DNA of 64,000 nucleotides from Taudactylus pleione (GCA_031769625.1 JAUIMM010000121.1:8022001-8086000); one strand, 5' to 3'; positions 1 through 11,033 are shown, counted from the stretch's first letter. Program-made: numbers and translations. The notes: a model not told the origin generated them from the sequence alone.

Positions 1-19
1 AGGTAGTGCCCGCGCAAAC

Positions 20-700
20 TCACCAATGTAAGAAAGAACTAAAGGTCTCAAAATAAGCGCACGACACGGAGCACCCCATGGGGAGACATTTGTCGAAATA
101 AAATCTGTCCTCCAACCTAAAGCCCATGAAGCGAAACGAGTCGGGGTGCAAAGGCAACAGGCGAAAAGCGGACTCCACATCGACTTTACCCAACAAAGCC
201 CCCGTACCCTGCAATTTCACTAAACTAAGGGCATCTTCAAATGACTGATAACAAACCTAAGCCAACAACTCGGGTATGGCATCATTCACTGACCCCCAAG
301 CTGAAAAGGATAGATGTTGTATCAACCTGAACTTCCCGGGGGCCTTTTTGGGCACCACTCCAACCGGAGGGAGAACTAGATCGTGCAAAGGAGGAGCATC
401 AAAAGCTCCCGCCATGCGCCCCAGATGCACCTCCTTGGCCACTTTGTCCTTCAGAATTCCCGGCAATAGGTAAGCTGAACGTAAGTTTTTTTGCATGCCT
501 AGCCAAACATCACCCCGTACCAGGAGCAGAAACCCCTCGGTGAAACCATCAAGCAAAAACATTGGCGTCTCGCGCAAGGGGTACCAAAACAACCACTTCC
601 AGATGGTTTCCACGCGGACCGGCAACGGTGCTCTGGGGGCCAGCGGAAGGGGCAGGCAGTCTGGGGCATTCCTTGATTGGATGGGGGGCACTGCATCGTA
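20..700 (-). pseudogene. DIRS-like reverse transcriptase, N-terminal half
   Basis: Reverse transcriptase copying element RNA, read in a frame different from gag and overlapping its end, as in DIRS elements. In order: FLLDGFTEGF (about 550-520), VGVVPKKAPGKFRLIQHLSF (about 345-285, fingers), then after a frame change near 220-257 the motif VDVESAFRLLPLHP (about 185-140, holding the first catalytic aspartate) and CLPMGCSVSCAYFETFSSFL (about 85-25, motif B). The YxDD box would fall outside the window. One frameshift and the edge truncation make it a pseudogene. Confidence 0.75.
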
Positions 701-1211
701 GACAGTGGTGGCGAAACCGACACCGTGCTCCCGCTGCACAAGTGCTGTTGTTAAACGCAAAACAACTGCCTTTGGCAGATGGAGCGTTAGGAGGGCGAAC
801 CGGGGCGGCGCTCTGGCCGCCCGACCTCCGTCCGCTAGAAACATCAGCAACTAGTGGAGCAGGCTGCGTCACTTCTAACCAGACTTCCACATCTTTCCAC
901 CCCAATTCGAGGATTTTGATGCCAGATTGTTTACGGCGGAACTCCTCATCATACCGACGCCATACTGCGCCGTGCGACGTGCGGAAGAGCCCATAAACCA
1001 GGTGCAGATATCATATCACATTCATGGCCTCTCCCGGACGCATTTTAAGGTAACAGCTGGCAAAAACATAAAAACCACCGAGCCAATTTACGTAAGAACG
1101 ATGGACATCTTCCCCGATGCCCCCCTTCTTTTTTGCAGCAGCTAAAGCTTTGCGAGACCTATAAGTATAAACTAGTATCATCATTACAACCCCAGTCCGG
1201 AGCCCCTGCAC
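549..1211 (-). pseudogene. DIRS-like gag remnant with CCCH zinc finger
   Basis: Gag-like nucleocapsid-type protein of a DIRS element, read over at least two frames (1211-1011, then about 980-549). The second part begins with W-R-R-Y-D-E-E-F-R-R, which resembles the conserved WLRYDEQFR-type stretch of DIRS gag, and continues into WKDVEVWLE. A zinc finger lies at about 764-702 with spacing C-x7-C-x5-C-x3-H (residues CFAFNNSTCAAGARCRFRHH), the nucleic-acid-binding finger expected at the gag C terminus. The frame change near 980-1010 breaks the gene. Family assignment rests on remembered motif patterns, not on a search. Confidence 0.7.
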
Positions 1212-1240
1212 CCTAGTCCGAGTGGTCTCCTCCTACCTGA

Positions 1241-1545
1241 CCAGAAGACATCTCCAGCCACCATCAGCAATACACCAGGACAAGTCACCACCTATACTAG
1301 ACTTGCTTAATAAGGACATCCTTATTGCATGGACTGGAAGAGACAGCAGGACGTCGCTATTCTCTCCCCCCCCACGCTCTATCACTGACATTGACATTAT
1401 CATTATATTCCATACCAAAGAATCTCAGTGCAGTTGACTTAGTGTGAGAATTCAGTGGTTATTGGTATATAACCTGACAGTGCACATTAGCACTTACCAA
1501 TTTTTGTACGTTTTCATAAGTTGTTGTTTAAGATTTTGGACTCTA
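1241..1545. other. Unassigned interval after DIRS fragment
   Basis: May still contain DIRS 5' gag or untranslated sequence. No motif, tandem repeat or paired inverted ends could be supported. Confidence 0.4.
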
Positions 1546-1735
1546 TTTACTACAATCCGCATTTGTAATGCAGATTGTAGTGTGATATTATCGACTGAAT
1601 ACGCATTGCGAATTCAGGCAATATCACAAGGATTTACTACAAATCCCTTGCAGGGACAGAGCTTGCGAGAAAGCTCTGTCCCTGCGAATCCCTTCCACAC
1701 TCCAGTCACGATATTTTCGCAAAAAAATACTGTGA
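1546..1735. repeat. Hairpin-rich interspersed repeat, copy 1
   Basis: Matches 49953-50110 over most of its length (shared stretches such as CAGGGACAGAGCTT and TGTAGTGTGATAT). It carries a perfect hairpin around the CAGGGACAGAGCTT / AAGCTCTGTCCCTG pair at about 1650-1685 and a second one around AGTCACGATATTTT / AATACTGTGACT at about 1702-1738. Probably a non-autonomous DNA element; class not assigned. Confidence 0.6.
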
Positions 1736-2470
1736 CTAGTGCCTCGCGCCTGCGCCGACCGGCCGCCGCTGCGCTAAGCCCCTCCCCCGTCACTAAGCCC
1801 CCCGCGATCGTGGACCCCCCGCGACCCCCCCCGCGACCCTCCCTCCCTTAATAGCACTTACCTGCAGTCATTGGTGCGTCAGTGATGTCTTCCATGCCTC
1901 CGGTCAGCTAATATCCCATTCTGCACTGGGACCCAATCACCTGATGACCGGGCCGCAGTGCAGCATGGGAGACCAGCTGACCGGAGGGGAGTGATCACCG
2001 GAGCCCTGACCACCGGTCCCTGGAGTCAGGTAAGTTAATTTTTTTTTTACTGTTTTTTATTTTTTGCAGTGTATCAGCTTGCGGTCTGTTTAGACCACAA
2101 AGCTGATCACTGGGACCGGCTCCGGGCTCTGTTCTGCCTTTTAGAGCAGAGCAGGAGACCGGTAACCGGGGGAGACCCTGATAACGCCACCTCCAGGTGG
2201 CATTATTATCACAGGGCTTTCCCCAGTATTTTTTTACAATTTATTTTTAGTTACTTTGGTCGGATCACATTTCCCATTACAATTATGGGAAATGCGATCT
2301 GCTTACTAAAAATAAGTGATAATTAGGGGTTGGAGTAGAATTTTACGAATTCTACTCCAATTGCCCTGTAATAACTATAGGTGATACTAAAATAATGTGA
2401 AAAGGGTGTGAAAACACCCTTTTTCACTTTATTTTAGTAAAAATAATGTTAATAAATAGAGCCCTATGTC
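1736..2470. repeat. Serial-hairpin sequence, probable foldback or MITE body
   Basis: A chain of short inverted repeats: GGATCACATTTCCC with GGGAAATGCGATC (about 2260-2300), TTGGAGTAGAATT with AATTCTACTCCAA (about 2328-2362), and AAAGGGTGTG with CACACCCTTT-like pairing (about 2399-2430). This fits the body of a non-autonomous DNA transposon, perhaps continuous with the preceding repeat. No coding potential and no certain outer ends. Confidence 0.45.
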
Positions 2471-2690
2471 TGCAACTACATTGTACGATTTTAAAGCACT
2501 GATTAAGTAAAAGTATATTTGTACTTACTATTGCAGTTTGTTGTTATCATCCCATCATTCTAAGGTTGCAAACCATATATACATAAAGGTTTATCGCTGA
2601 ATGTTCAATTCTATATATGCATGTTTAAATGGAGGATACCCTTCTATTCAGCAGCTCACCGAAACCAGTAGATCGCCCAGTGCGCTTTGT
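2471..2690. other. AT-rich interval, nothing recognised
   Basis: No gene, repeat unit or inverted ends visible. Confidence 0.4.
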
Positions 2691-3145
2691 TTATCTATTT
2701 TTCTACTTATTTACTACCCTAACCTCCCCCCCTAACCCTAACCTTCCCTTAGGGGTGCCTAACCCTAACCTCCCCCCCTAGTGCCTAAACCTAACCCCAC
2801 CTTCCCCGCAGCCTAACCCTAAGTCTCCCGGTGGGGTGCCTAACCCTAACCTCCCCCCGGGGGTACCTAACCCTAACCTCCTCTTCCCCTAGCCTAACCC
2901 TAATCTCCCGGGGGGGTGCCTAACCCTAACCTCCCGGGGGGGTGCCTAACCTAACCCTCCCCCCGGGGCTGTGTGCGCCCGGCTTACCTTCGATTGGTAA
3001 GCAGGGTGTCGGGCTCCCGGCGTAGGTCTAATGACAGGTGTCGGGATTTCGAGGCCAGTCATTAGACACTTGCCGGGATTAGACAGTCGGGATGTAGATG
3101 GTCGGCATTTAGACCGTCAGCATCCCAACTGCATCCCATGTAATA
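2691..3145. mobile_element. DNA element with telomere-like minisatellite core (copy 1)
   Basis: The core (about 2705-2965) is a degenerate minisatellite of CCTAACCCTAACCTCCCCC-like units. The right part (about 2975-3140) is rich in TCGGGAT and GCCGG inverted motifs such as GTCGGGATGTAGATGGTCGG. The same plan recurs at 30156-30608, 34114-34421, 58300-58661 and about 62090-62600. The left end is not recognisable here, so this copy is probably truncated. Non-autonomous, no ORF. Confidence 0.6.
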
Positions 3146-3525
3146 TACAGGACTATTGGATATGCTGTGGATATCATTTAGTATATTTTCATACCACTAA
3201 TGCTGGCTACTTCAATTTAAATTCCTCTTAACCAAAGTAACTCTAGAACACACTTGATCATTTTTTATTTATTTATTTGGGAGTCCTAGTGTTCCTGTAC
3301 CACTGTTCCTGGAATCTCAAAATAGATGGTTCTCAATAGATTTATTACATATTTCAGTCAGGCAACCCAAAAGCACATTTTGTGGAAAACCCTTGACCTA
3401 AAGAAGGACTGTTAGGGAGTTTATAGTGTTTGTTTGTTTGTAATGCGCAAAAAGGGATTGATGCAGATTTGGTGGCAAAATGGCCATAAATTACTCAATA
3501 AAAAAAGTGTACTCCAAAATACTGC
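3146..3525. other. Unassigned interval
   Basis: No supported feature. Confidence 0.4.
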
Positions 3526-3917
3526 GTAGACCCATCACAGAGTGATTGACAGGACCGTTTGGGGGTGGTGATGGTGATCAGTGAAACGCAGGCGTGCCAG
3601 TGCATTAGACCACCGTTATAGGGGCGTGCATAAATTAGGCTCTGCGATGCCATACGCAGCTTGGGCTTCCACTGCGTGCGATGAGATTAGCAAGTCCTGA
3701 GTAAGGTCAGACCTTGTGCAAGTGTGCGTGAGGCTGCGATTGTACTTGATGTTACCGATGGATTCGCAGTCTTGCTAAGTATTACGTATCCTTATGTTGT
3801 GCTGCGATGGCATAGCGATTGCAGAGGATTAGCATATCCTTGTAGTGAGACTGCGTGCGTAATCGCTATTGCAATCGCAGTTGCGATCCCTACTGAATCA
3901 GCTTACTGAATCAGGCC
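3526..3917. mobile_element. GATTCA-type MITE, right part only
   Basis: Ends in TGAATCAGGCC followed by CATAG (3918-3922), matching the C-NNN-G context of its relatives. Its inner sequence (repeated GCGATTGCAATCGC-like motifs) resembles the element at 32779-33342. The left inverted end was not found, so the start is approximate. Confidence 0.55.
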
Positions 3918-3931
3918 CATAGTGCACTGTG

Positions 3932-4452
3932 GGCCTGATTCAGAGCCGGACGCTCTGACAGAGCGCTCGCTCTGAATCAGGGCCGGCCCTCTGGTTTTTT
4001 AGAATGGCCTCCTGGCCGCTCGCATAGCTGTGGGTGACCACCCACAGCTATAGCGAGCGGCAATGATGATGGTCGCGATGGTCAAGACCATTGCGACCAT
4101 CGGACTTGCGACGAGACCCTTGTGGTAGGGTCTCGTTGCTGCAAGCCCAAGAGTGCTTGCGGCTCAAACAGAGCCGAAAGCACTCCCACTGACATCACTT
4201 GTGATGTCAGTGGGGCCGGCCCCTCCGTCTGGGCAGCCACGCCCCCGGCCTGCCCACCAAAGGGGGCATGCTGTCACTCAACATCGACAGCATGCCCCCT
4301 TTGGTACGAGACCCGGAGCGACGGTTTGCCCGTCGCTATCCGCGTCTCGCGCATGCGTACGACGGAGCCAACTCCGTTGTGCGCATGCACACTGGGCCAC
4401 CATCGACCCGCTTGCGAGCGCATAGTGTTCGCGAGCGGGTCTGAATCAGGCC
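3932..4452. mobile_element. GATTCA-type MITE, serial-hairpin subfamily (copy A)
   Basis: Begins GGCCTGATTCAGAGCC and ends GGGTCTGAATCAGGCC, flanked on both sides by CTGTG (3927-3931 and 4453-4457). The body is a chain of strong hairpins: AGCTGTGGGT/ACCCACAGCT, GATGGTCGCGATGGTC/GACCATTGCGACCATC, GAGACCCTTG with AGGGTCTCG, GAGTGCTT/AAGCACTC, CCACTGACATCAC/GTGATGTCAGTGG and AAAGGGGGCATGCTGTC/GACAGCATGCCCCCTTT. No transposase. ORFs across it are by-products of its GC-rich palindromes. Confidence 0.85.
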
Positions 4453-4721
4453 CTGTGATTCAAATGAGCATGATTTCCAAAAATCCACAATAGTGCAGTT
4501 TGAAACACTCTCCTGGTCAATGCGTTTCATTCTTTCAAAGAACTTTATTGAGACACTTATTTTTATTGATAACAGCGAAGTCTAAACTTTCCTCTTCATT
4601 CTAGTCTATTGGTATTTTAGCCGATCAAACACAACTATTTTAGACCTGCAGCAGATTTTAGTTTTATACAATACTTTATTATTGCATTTATTCTAGTGCC
4701 AGGAAGAGGAGGTACACTTTG

Positions 4722-5064
4722 GGCTCGATTCTATTCAGCGCGATGTAAATAGCTCCGGGAGTGAGCTCCTGGAGCTATTCAATACACCGCGCTGACAAGT
4801 CCGGCTAATGATTTCTTCTCTCTTCCCTCCGGGGAGGGGAGAAGAAATCCGACAAAAGTCCCGGCACGAGGCTGTTTTCTGCCCTTAGCGCCGGGAAAAC
4901 AGCCTCACGCCGGGAAGTTAGGTCGGGGAATGCCCGTTATCACGCCTAAACACCCTGTTTAAGGCGCGATAACGAGCCTTCCCCGACCTAACAGCGCGAT
5001 TAATTGAATAGCTCCGGGAGCTATCTCCCAGCGCTATTTACATCGCGCTGAATTGAATCGTGCC
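4722..5064. mobile_element. Palindromic MITE with GGCTCGATTC ends
   Basis: Long inverted repeats (AGCGCGATGTAAATAGCTCC at the left, GCGCTATTTACATCGCGCTG at the right) make almost the whole element one stem. Flanked by CTTTG on both sides (4717-4721 and 5065-5069). Same C-NNN-G target context as the GGCCTGATTCA elements although most of the sequence differs. Confidence 0.85.
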
Positions 5065-5069
5065 CTTTG

Positions 5070-6083
5070 TGTACTCCCTATGTTGGTTAGTGGTGTTATT
5101 CCAGTAAGAGAAGATTTTGGTACACTGTATGCTCCTCCATAACATAATAAAATGCTTTTTTTTAGGTTTCCACATTAAATGAGATTAGTGCTGTGTCTGT
5201 ACCTAAGAAAGAAATGCTATAAATACCTTTTGGATGATAATATGTGTGTACACAGGGTTAGTATCACTGTGCTGCTGTCACATCCAGATTTTCTGTTACA
5301 ATAAATGTACAGTATTTTCATAAAAACAGTACAAAATGCTCAAAATAATCTAGTTCAGGTTTGCTTGCCAAGACAGAAAAAGCTGAGTATAGAAATAGAT
5401 CTGCAACACACACAGAAATTCAGACACAATATGTTGATGATGTTTAGTGAGAACTAGGAGGCCTTAAATATTAGGGTAATAGAACAAAGTACATTTATGT
5501 TTTGGGTACAGCCCAAATTGCTTATTTTTGGTGTAACCTATATCCAAGCAAGCTATTCCTTTGTAATTTTTTTCTGTCCTAAATGTGCCCGTAAATTTTG
5601 ATATTCTCCATGCCAGTTAGTCTCCTATAGACCTAACTGGTCACATGCATGGGTCCAAACATGCCATGTGGTCTGACCAGCGTGAGATATTTTAGATGTA
5701 TCAATCAGAAATCAGATCAGAAGATGACTGCATCTAGCTGTGTGTTCATTGTCCAGTAATGCATACATTCCAACATTTAAAATGCCTAAATCGGTACATG
5801 GCTGGTAACTTTTCTGAAAAGGTGGCATGACCATGTCATGTTAGAGAGGTGTGCAAATGATACATTGGGCTAGGCTGCCCACAACTTTAATCTGAGTTTG
5901 TCCTGCTGAAATTGGGACAGTCGGGAGGACTGCAGAATGGCACAAATGTTTGTGGCCAAATTACACACCAATGTGGCCGCTTGGGAGATTATTTTATTAT
6001 ATTTTATTATTACAAAATAAAAGTGATTTCAAAATGCATATCTAGTATTGTAGGACTATCCGACAGAAAGCTTGGTGCTATCT
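5070..6083. other. Pre-insertion flank of the retrovirus, nothing recognised
   Basis: AT-rich sequence without supported gene or repeat. Its end at 6083 is the left genomic flank of the retroviral block. Confidence 0.4.
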
Positions 6084-6087
6084 GCAG

Positions 6088-7516
6088 TGTCGAAGCCGGA
6101 TGACTGGCAGACAGGATTTGCACGACGCCATCTTGCGAATGGCGACAAGACTCCATCTTAGAAATAGGGCACACAGCGCCATTTTGTCAAAACCACATAG
6201 TACACAAAACATAACGTGCACACTTACATAAAAGGTTCCCTAGTCAAGGTTTATTCAGTAATTATTAAATAAAGACTATTTGATATCTAAGGATTTATAC
6301 ATGATAAGTAAATAGTGTTTGGTATTGAACTGACCTACCCTTTCTCAACAGCTTTCCGGTATCATCGGGGTGAAGATCGCAACATGCATTCTCAACTTAT
6401 GGACCATAGAGAGTTAAAACACCAAGATGTACCTTTTAAATGTTAGCAGCTTAGTTATGCATGCAGGGGGGAATAAGGAGACAACAAGCTTTTGGAGGCT
6501 GATCTGTGTCCATTTGAAGTGACCTGTTTAGCATTTGTATCACACTGTTGGGATAGGAGTTTCACAGGTGAGGGGAGGAGTATGGCATTCTGAGAACACA
6601 CAGGCCAGCAGACACACTTGGAGCAGGGAATTGGAGGAGAGAGGTTCTCTCTCTCACAAGACAACCAAAACAATGGGACTCTGTTCAATCGGGAACATGG
6701 CTAAGTATATTGTAAGTATATTGTTGTTAAACTGTACAGTAGTTAGTAAACTGTACAGTAGTTAGTCTCAGAAGTAATTATCGTGTGGAAGAATAGTCTG
6801 CAGTTTGTTAAAGATGGCTACCTCCATGTGGGGTGAACAAAGGAAATTCCATGTGCTCCACGTTTCCCCATTGAATCATGTGTTTGATTCAATGGAAGTT
6901 GTGAATTGCTAGTCTTGTGGTTATAGTTATAATTCTACCCAGTTTTGGTGTTGTATAGGTCAGATAGGTATATTGTATTTGTAATTATTATAATTGTGAT
7001 CATTAATGGATATATGATTTACAGAGTTACAACTTAATGTGGGTTTTCTTACTTTCAAAATGGAGTTTGTCTAGAGACCATGCGGTTTGGACAATAGGGC
7101 ATGTATCATTCCCAAACCCCCCCACACACACACCATCACCAGCCATCTTGGACATGTGCTCTCAGCAGACATTGATATCTCTCATTGTAGTTTGATCTGC
7201 CTGTTTGTCTGTCTCTCTCTCTCTCTGTCTCTCTCTCTGTCTCTCATTGTATTTTGAAGTTTAATCATGCATATGTATATCAACTGTACCTTGTGACTTT
7301 ATGATTTATTTGCGCTTATTGTACACAGATCAGAGCGTGTAACTGACGGAACTTTTACCTGAATATCACTTGTGCTTTGGAACCACAGATTCCACGTCTA
7401 AGTCTTTATTTATGGTGTGACTGCGTACGCAAATTAGCGTCATCCTTAGAGGTTTATAGGAAGGATTTTAGAAGGTACAGGCAGGGGTATATAGAGGTTC
7501 ATTTCTAATATTAACA
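6088..7516 (+). repeat. Retroviral LTR 1 (5')
   Basis: Starts TGTCGAAGCC and ends ATTAACA. About 1.4 kb, long for a gamma- or epsilon-type LTR. Includes a GT/CT-rich microsatellite (about 7200-7245) that differs in length among the three LTRs. Also carries several CGCCAT- and AAATGG-like blocks near its start (about 6125-6185) that recur in the solo LTR on the minus strand at 27058-28619. I cannot place TATA box, start site and polyadenylation site with confidence. Confidence 0.88.
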
Positions 7517-7518
7517 GA

Positions 7519-7536
7519 TGGGGGCTCATCGAGTGA
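7519..7536 (+). promoter_or_regulatory. Primer binding site, copy 1
   Basis: TGGGGGCTC two bases after the LTR end matches the first nine bases of a proline-tRNA primer site as known from gammaretroviruses. The following bases diverge from that site, so the tRNA is uncertain. Confidence 0.6.
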
Positions 7537-8256
7537 AGTCACTTACCTACTCACACGGCACATACGGCTATCGATGTCTCAGCAAAGAGTGGAGTGGCCA
7601 CATGCAGGGTTTTCCTGCAACCGCTTTGTGCTGAAAAATCGCTATCCATTTTCGTGTGAGCAAAGGAAGCTGACTAGAAGCCAGGGACAAGAAAGGAAAA
7701 AGTTTGTTTTCCTTTGTTGATAGAACCTAACATTTAAAAGGGGTGCCGCAGTATTGAATACACGGCTGAGTCAAAGCTTTGTGCACAGCAAAGACGCACT
7801 TTTGCGTACGCAGTTAAAAAGTTATTATACAGTTGTGTGGTAGTTGCATTATTGTGTATGTGGCTGGTCGCACAATAGTGTATACGTACTTCCGGTTCAG
7901 CTGCCACGTGTGTCGAACAAAGCCACTGAGATTTTGTTTTGTTATTGATAGCTAGCATTGTTGTAAGTATCTCGATTGGTGTTGCCATAGTCTGGGAGAA
8001 CGTTTATTTTTCTGCGCAGGAAAAAGTGTGTAACAGTTAGTATGTGTTGGACAGTTAAGGGTATCGTATGATCCTTAAAGGCTAGGTGCAAGGGTTAGTC
8101 TAGCCGCTCGATAAGCAGCTTACCGTTCAGTACACAGAGCAGGTGTATGGTTTGTTATTTTTGTTAGGGACCGGCTCTCAGTGTGACTGCAATGTTCAAT
8201 AATATTTGAGCATTGTAGTTGAGCTGCACTAGGTGTGATTGTGAGCTGAGAGAGAA

Positions 8257-8490
8257 CAGGTGAGTGAAAGCATCTAGAAATAACTTTCATAGGTGAGTGA
8301 AAGCATCTAGAAATAGCTTTCATAGGTGAGTGAAAGCATCTAGAAATAACTTTCATAGGTGAGTGAAAGCATCTAGAAATAACTTTCATAGGTGAGTGAA
8401 AGCATCTAGAAATAACTTTCATAGGTGAGTGAAAGCATCTAGAAATAACTTTCATAGGTGAATGGAGGCATCTAGAAATTTCTTCCATAG
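8257..8490 (+). repeat. 33-bp leader repeat with tandem splice-donor consensus, copy 1
   Basis: Seven 33-bp units between primer site and gag. Each of the first six starts AGGTGAGTGAAAG, which fits the 5' splice-site consensus AG|GTGAGT. The GTs are at 8260, 8293, 8326, 8359, 8392 and 8425. The seventh unit has GTGAATG (8458). The first donor is CAG|GTGAGT, the others TAG|GTGAGT. Because 33 is a multiple of three, the complementary strand shows an open frame of repeated 11-residue units (8120-8488), which I regard as a by-product. Confidence 0.85.
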
Positions 8491-8613
8491 GTTTGCTGCT
8501 GTTGAAAGCGCCGCTCTGGTCAGCACGACATATTAAAGAGTGTTAGGCCGTTTCCTAGAATTGGTAGCTTTGATAAGGAAATACTGAGCAATGTCCGAGA
8601 GTACATCTGATTG

Positions 8614-9771
8614 ATGCATTCTCGAGTGAATAAGGTAAAATATTGTGAATGTTTAAAATTGTGGCAGCATGAAGGGGATGCGTGGCTTAAAAATGTGCAA
8701 GCGACGCAATCTAGCATCGTGAGCGCATTGCCAGAAAATACATCCGCGACGTTAAATTGCAATACGGGCGAGCCGCAAATTGGCTCGCACGTGCAGCAAG
8801 GTAGCGTTGTGGAGAGTATTACCAGCAGTTCACGCTCACCTCCCCCACCTTATGTGGATGGAGGTGCAAGTACAGTTACCAAAAATACCCATAAAAATGT
8901 AACAAGCAACTTGTACCCTCTCTTAAGCAACTATAAAGAAAATGTTCATGATGCGGATGATGAGCCTATTGTAATGTCTGCCATTTCCCATACTGTGCAG
9001 ACGATAGATGCTGCATCACCACAATCACGGGTGGTGTCGCCATCTCCATCGGTAACAGCAAGGGAAGTGTTAACACACTCTGCACCAGTAGAGGAAGTTG
9101 TTAATACCATACGTAGCAGCAGCAGATTAAACCCCCAGCCAGGTAACCAGGTCAAAGGTAGCAGCGCTACCAGTCTGCATCCCATTCAGACGATAACTGT
9201 TCCGAACGGAAATGCAGATGCGAACGGTGTAATGCCCACGAGGGAAGTAGTAATGCATTGTCCTTGGACAAGAGCAGAACTAAATTCCATCATAAATGAT
9301 TTCCCCGATCCCAAAAAGGAACTAGCCAAATGTCAAAGATTTTTGAGAAATTTGGGTAGTTCTCATGAGCCCACTAATAAAGATTGGCGTGTGGTGTTAA
9401 GGGCCTGTCTGCCACACAATACCGACGTGACAAAATTTATATCGGATTGTGTATTGGATGGTGACGTTCCCTTAACAGACCAAGTAAAGCAAGGTAACAT
9501 TTCCCACATTGTAACTCAATTGGGTATATATTTTCCAGTAGTAGTTAACTGGAACAAAATTTTCACCACTAAACAGAAAGAGAGTGAGACTGCAGAAGAT
9601 TATTGCGATCGGGCTCTGCAGGCTATCACCCAGTACACTGGGATAGAAGATATTAAAGATAGCACTCACCACAGGGGAATGATAGTCACGGTACTCATAG
9701 AAGGTCTGAGAGATGACTTAAAGACGTGCTCAGACCTCACAGCCTGGCTGGAGGGGAATCACAATAGATAA
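8614..9771 (+). pseudogene. gag: Retroviral gag (matrix-capsid part), copy 1
   Basis: Structural polyprotein of the retrovirus. The frame opens at ATG 8614. A short in-frame-lost ATG at 8591 (MSESTSD then stop) may be the original start. The N-terminal part contains a proline-rich stretch (SPPPPYVDGG, about residue 74), which includes PPPY, the late-domain motif used for budding. The C-terminal half has a capsid-like region: CPWTRAELNSIINDFPDPKK, then QKESETAEDYCDRALQAITQ, resembling the major homology region and C-terminal domain of gamma/epsilon capsids. The frame is lost near 9752 and stops at 9771; coding sense continues in another frame to about 10150, interrupted by a stop near 9826. 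Defective. Confidence 0.8.
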
Positions 9772-9841
9772 CCTCATAGAGTCTGCCATAGAACATGATA
9801 AAAATATCACAAAGAAGAGAGAGACCTAGGGCAAAAAACTA

Positions 9842-10150
9842 ATGGCTGTCAGTATCCAAGCTCTGGAAGGAATGACAATAACATCACAGCCAACCGACAC
9901 ACCTGCACCCACACACACACCTGCACCTGAACAATTACACGTCCTCACCAATCCCACACCACAGCAAACACATCCTTACCCCACATATCATACACAACCA
10001 CAGGTCCCATACTCATATCCCCCACAATATCCTTACCCTCCCTATCCTTACCCATACCCACCACCTTTCCCTCTTGCTCAAATCCCACAACAATCTTTTC
10101 ATCCACCCCGTTCAAAATTATGTTTTAACTGTCACCAAGTGACAAAGTGA
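9842..10150 (+). pseudogene. gag: Retroviral gag 3' part (proline-rich, start of nucleocapsid), copy 1
   Basis: Continuation of gag in a second frame. Rich in proline and tyrosine (PYPPYPYPYPPPFPLAQ), then KLCFNCHQ, the first half of a CCHC zinc knuckle. A stop follows before the rest of the knuckle (C-x2-C seen, the distal H and C lost). Binding of genomic RNA by nucleocapsid would therefore be abolished. Confidence 0.7.
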
Positions 10151-10194
10151 AGAACACCACACAGGAACACGAGTTTCCCATGGGTTCATAGGTA

Positions 10195-10490
10195 ACCCCA
10201 GTATCTTCTCCCAGGCCTTATATGACTGTTTACAATCTTTTCAACCTGCCAATGTATCTGTTCTAATGTAAAATGTGGATGATTTATTGTTGTATTTTAG
10301 GTCATGTTTAAATGATATTAAACTGTTGTGCTTTATCTCCCACTCACAGGACAAAAGGTTGCTAAGGATAAACGGCAGCCATGCCAGGCTACGGTCAACT
10401 ACTTGGAATATTATCCAACCCAGTGGCACAGGCATTATTTAGAGCAAGATTTAATTGCAGGAACCTGTATGCAGATACTATATCCCTAGA
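10195..10490 (+). pseudogene. pol: Retroviral pol remnant: end of RT palm, copy 1
   Basis: A short piece of reverse transcriptase survives. VDDLLLY at about 10277-10297 corresponds to the YxDD catalytic box of the polymerase, but a stop codon precedes it. About 60 bases further, in another frame, a segment GQKVAKDKRQ...ATVNYLEYY resembles the 'G-H-K-V-S-x-x-K...V-x-Y-L-G' region of gamma-type RT. Protease, most of the palm and fingers, and RNase H are missing, consistent with a large internal deletion. Confidence 0.65.
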
Positions 10491-10744
10491 ATTATTAAAA
10501 AATGATGGGGGGACTTATTTTACAGGTGACGTTTCCAAGAACATGTGTAAGATGATGGGTAACAACACTAAGATTATCCCAGACTGTCTTTTCCTTTATT
10601 TGCACCCCTTTGAGATACTGTTCAAACAGGCAGCCTCATGTGAAAATATGATAATGACGTTACTGTGCAGGGTCTCATGAAGATGAATGAGAATAACCGA
10701 AATTGAAAGTGTTATTAACTAACATGTCTAATGCAAACTGTCAT

Positions 10745-10977
10745 GATGTCAAATCTGGAGAATTTGTTATGATCCAAATGTTTTTAGCTCAGGTTGTTTG
10801 ACTGATCGGTGGAAAGGTCCGTATCTGACGATACTACATCCACAAAGGGTGGCCGGGGAAGATACGTGGGTCCATTCCACTCACTATAGGGAGGTTAACC
10901 AACCGGTGGAGATACAAGGCAGAGACAAGGCCGATAATGTGGACCTGTCGATTGCGAGCTTGTGCCGGAAGAATTAA
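10745..10977 (+). pseudogene. pol: Retroviral integrase C-terminal remnant, copy 1
   Basis: Encodes an integrase tail. After H-D-V-K-S-G-E-F-V, a frame change leads to RWKGPYLTILHPQRVAGEDT, then W-V-H-S-T-H-Y-R-E-V. This is the GPY/F-type C-terminal domain typical of gamma-like integrases, which binds DNA or chromatin. The catalytic core with the DDE residues is absent. The 10490-10745 stretch between RT and integrase remnants is not recognisable. Confidence 0.65.
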
Positions 10978-11033
10978 AAAGGTGACGGTGAGATATCTGA
11001 GCTAAAGAAATGTGTAGATCAGTGCTTCCAGCA

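Larger units (their letters stand above)
1..1240 (-). mobile_element. DIRS-like retrotransposon fragment (gag and 5' part of RT)
   Basis: Minus-strand remnant of a tyrosine-recombinase (DIRS-type) retrotransposon, cut off by the left window edge. Read from 1211 downwards, a gag-like region is followed by a reverse transcriptase N-terminal half. Seen: a CCCH zinc finger and RT motifs in the order known for DIRS gag and pol. The reading frame changes several times, so it is not functional. RNase H, methyltransferase and recombinase would lie to the left of base 1. The outer boundary near 1240 is approximate, because the right inverted repeat was not found. Confidence 0.75.

Noticed and set aside
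2700..2990. Interstitial telomere or chromosome-fusion scar
   Set aside because: The TTAGGG-like units are interspersed with C-runs and recur as the core of a dispersed element, so an element origin is simpler.
8120..8488. Minus-strand ORF with seven repeats of an 11-residue unit (MKVISRCFHSP type), and its twin at 13656-14024
   Set aside because: It is the antisense of the 33-bp leader repeat; open only because 33 is a multiple of three. No signal for a gene.
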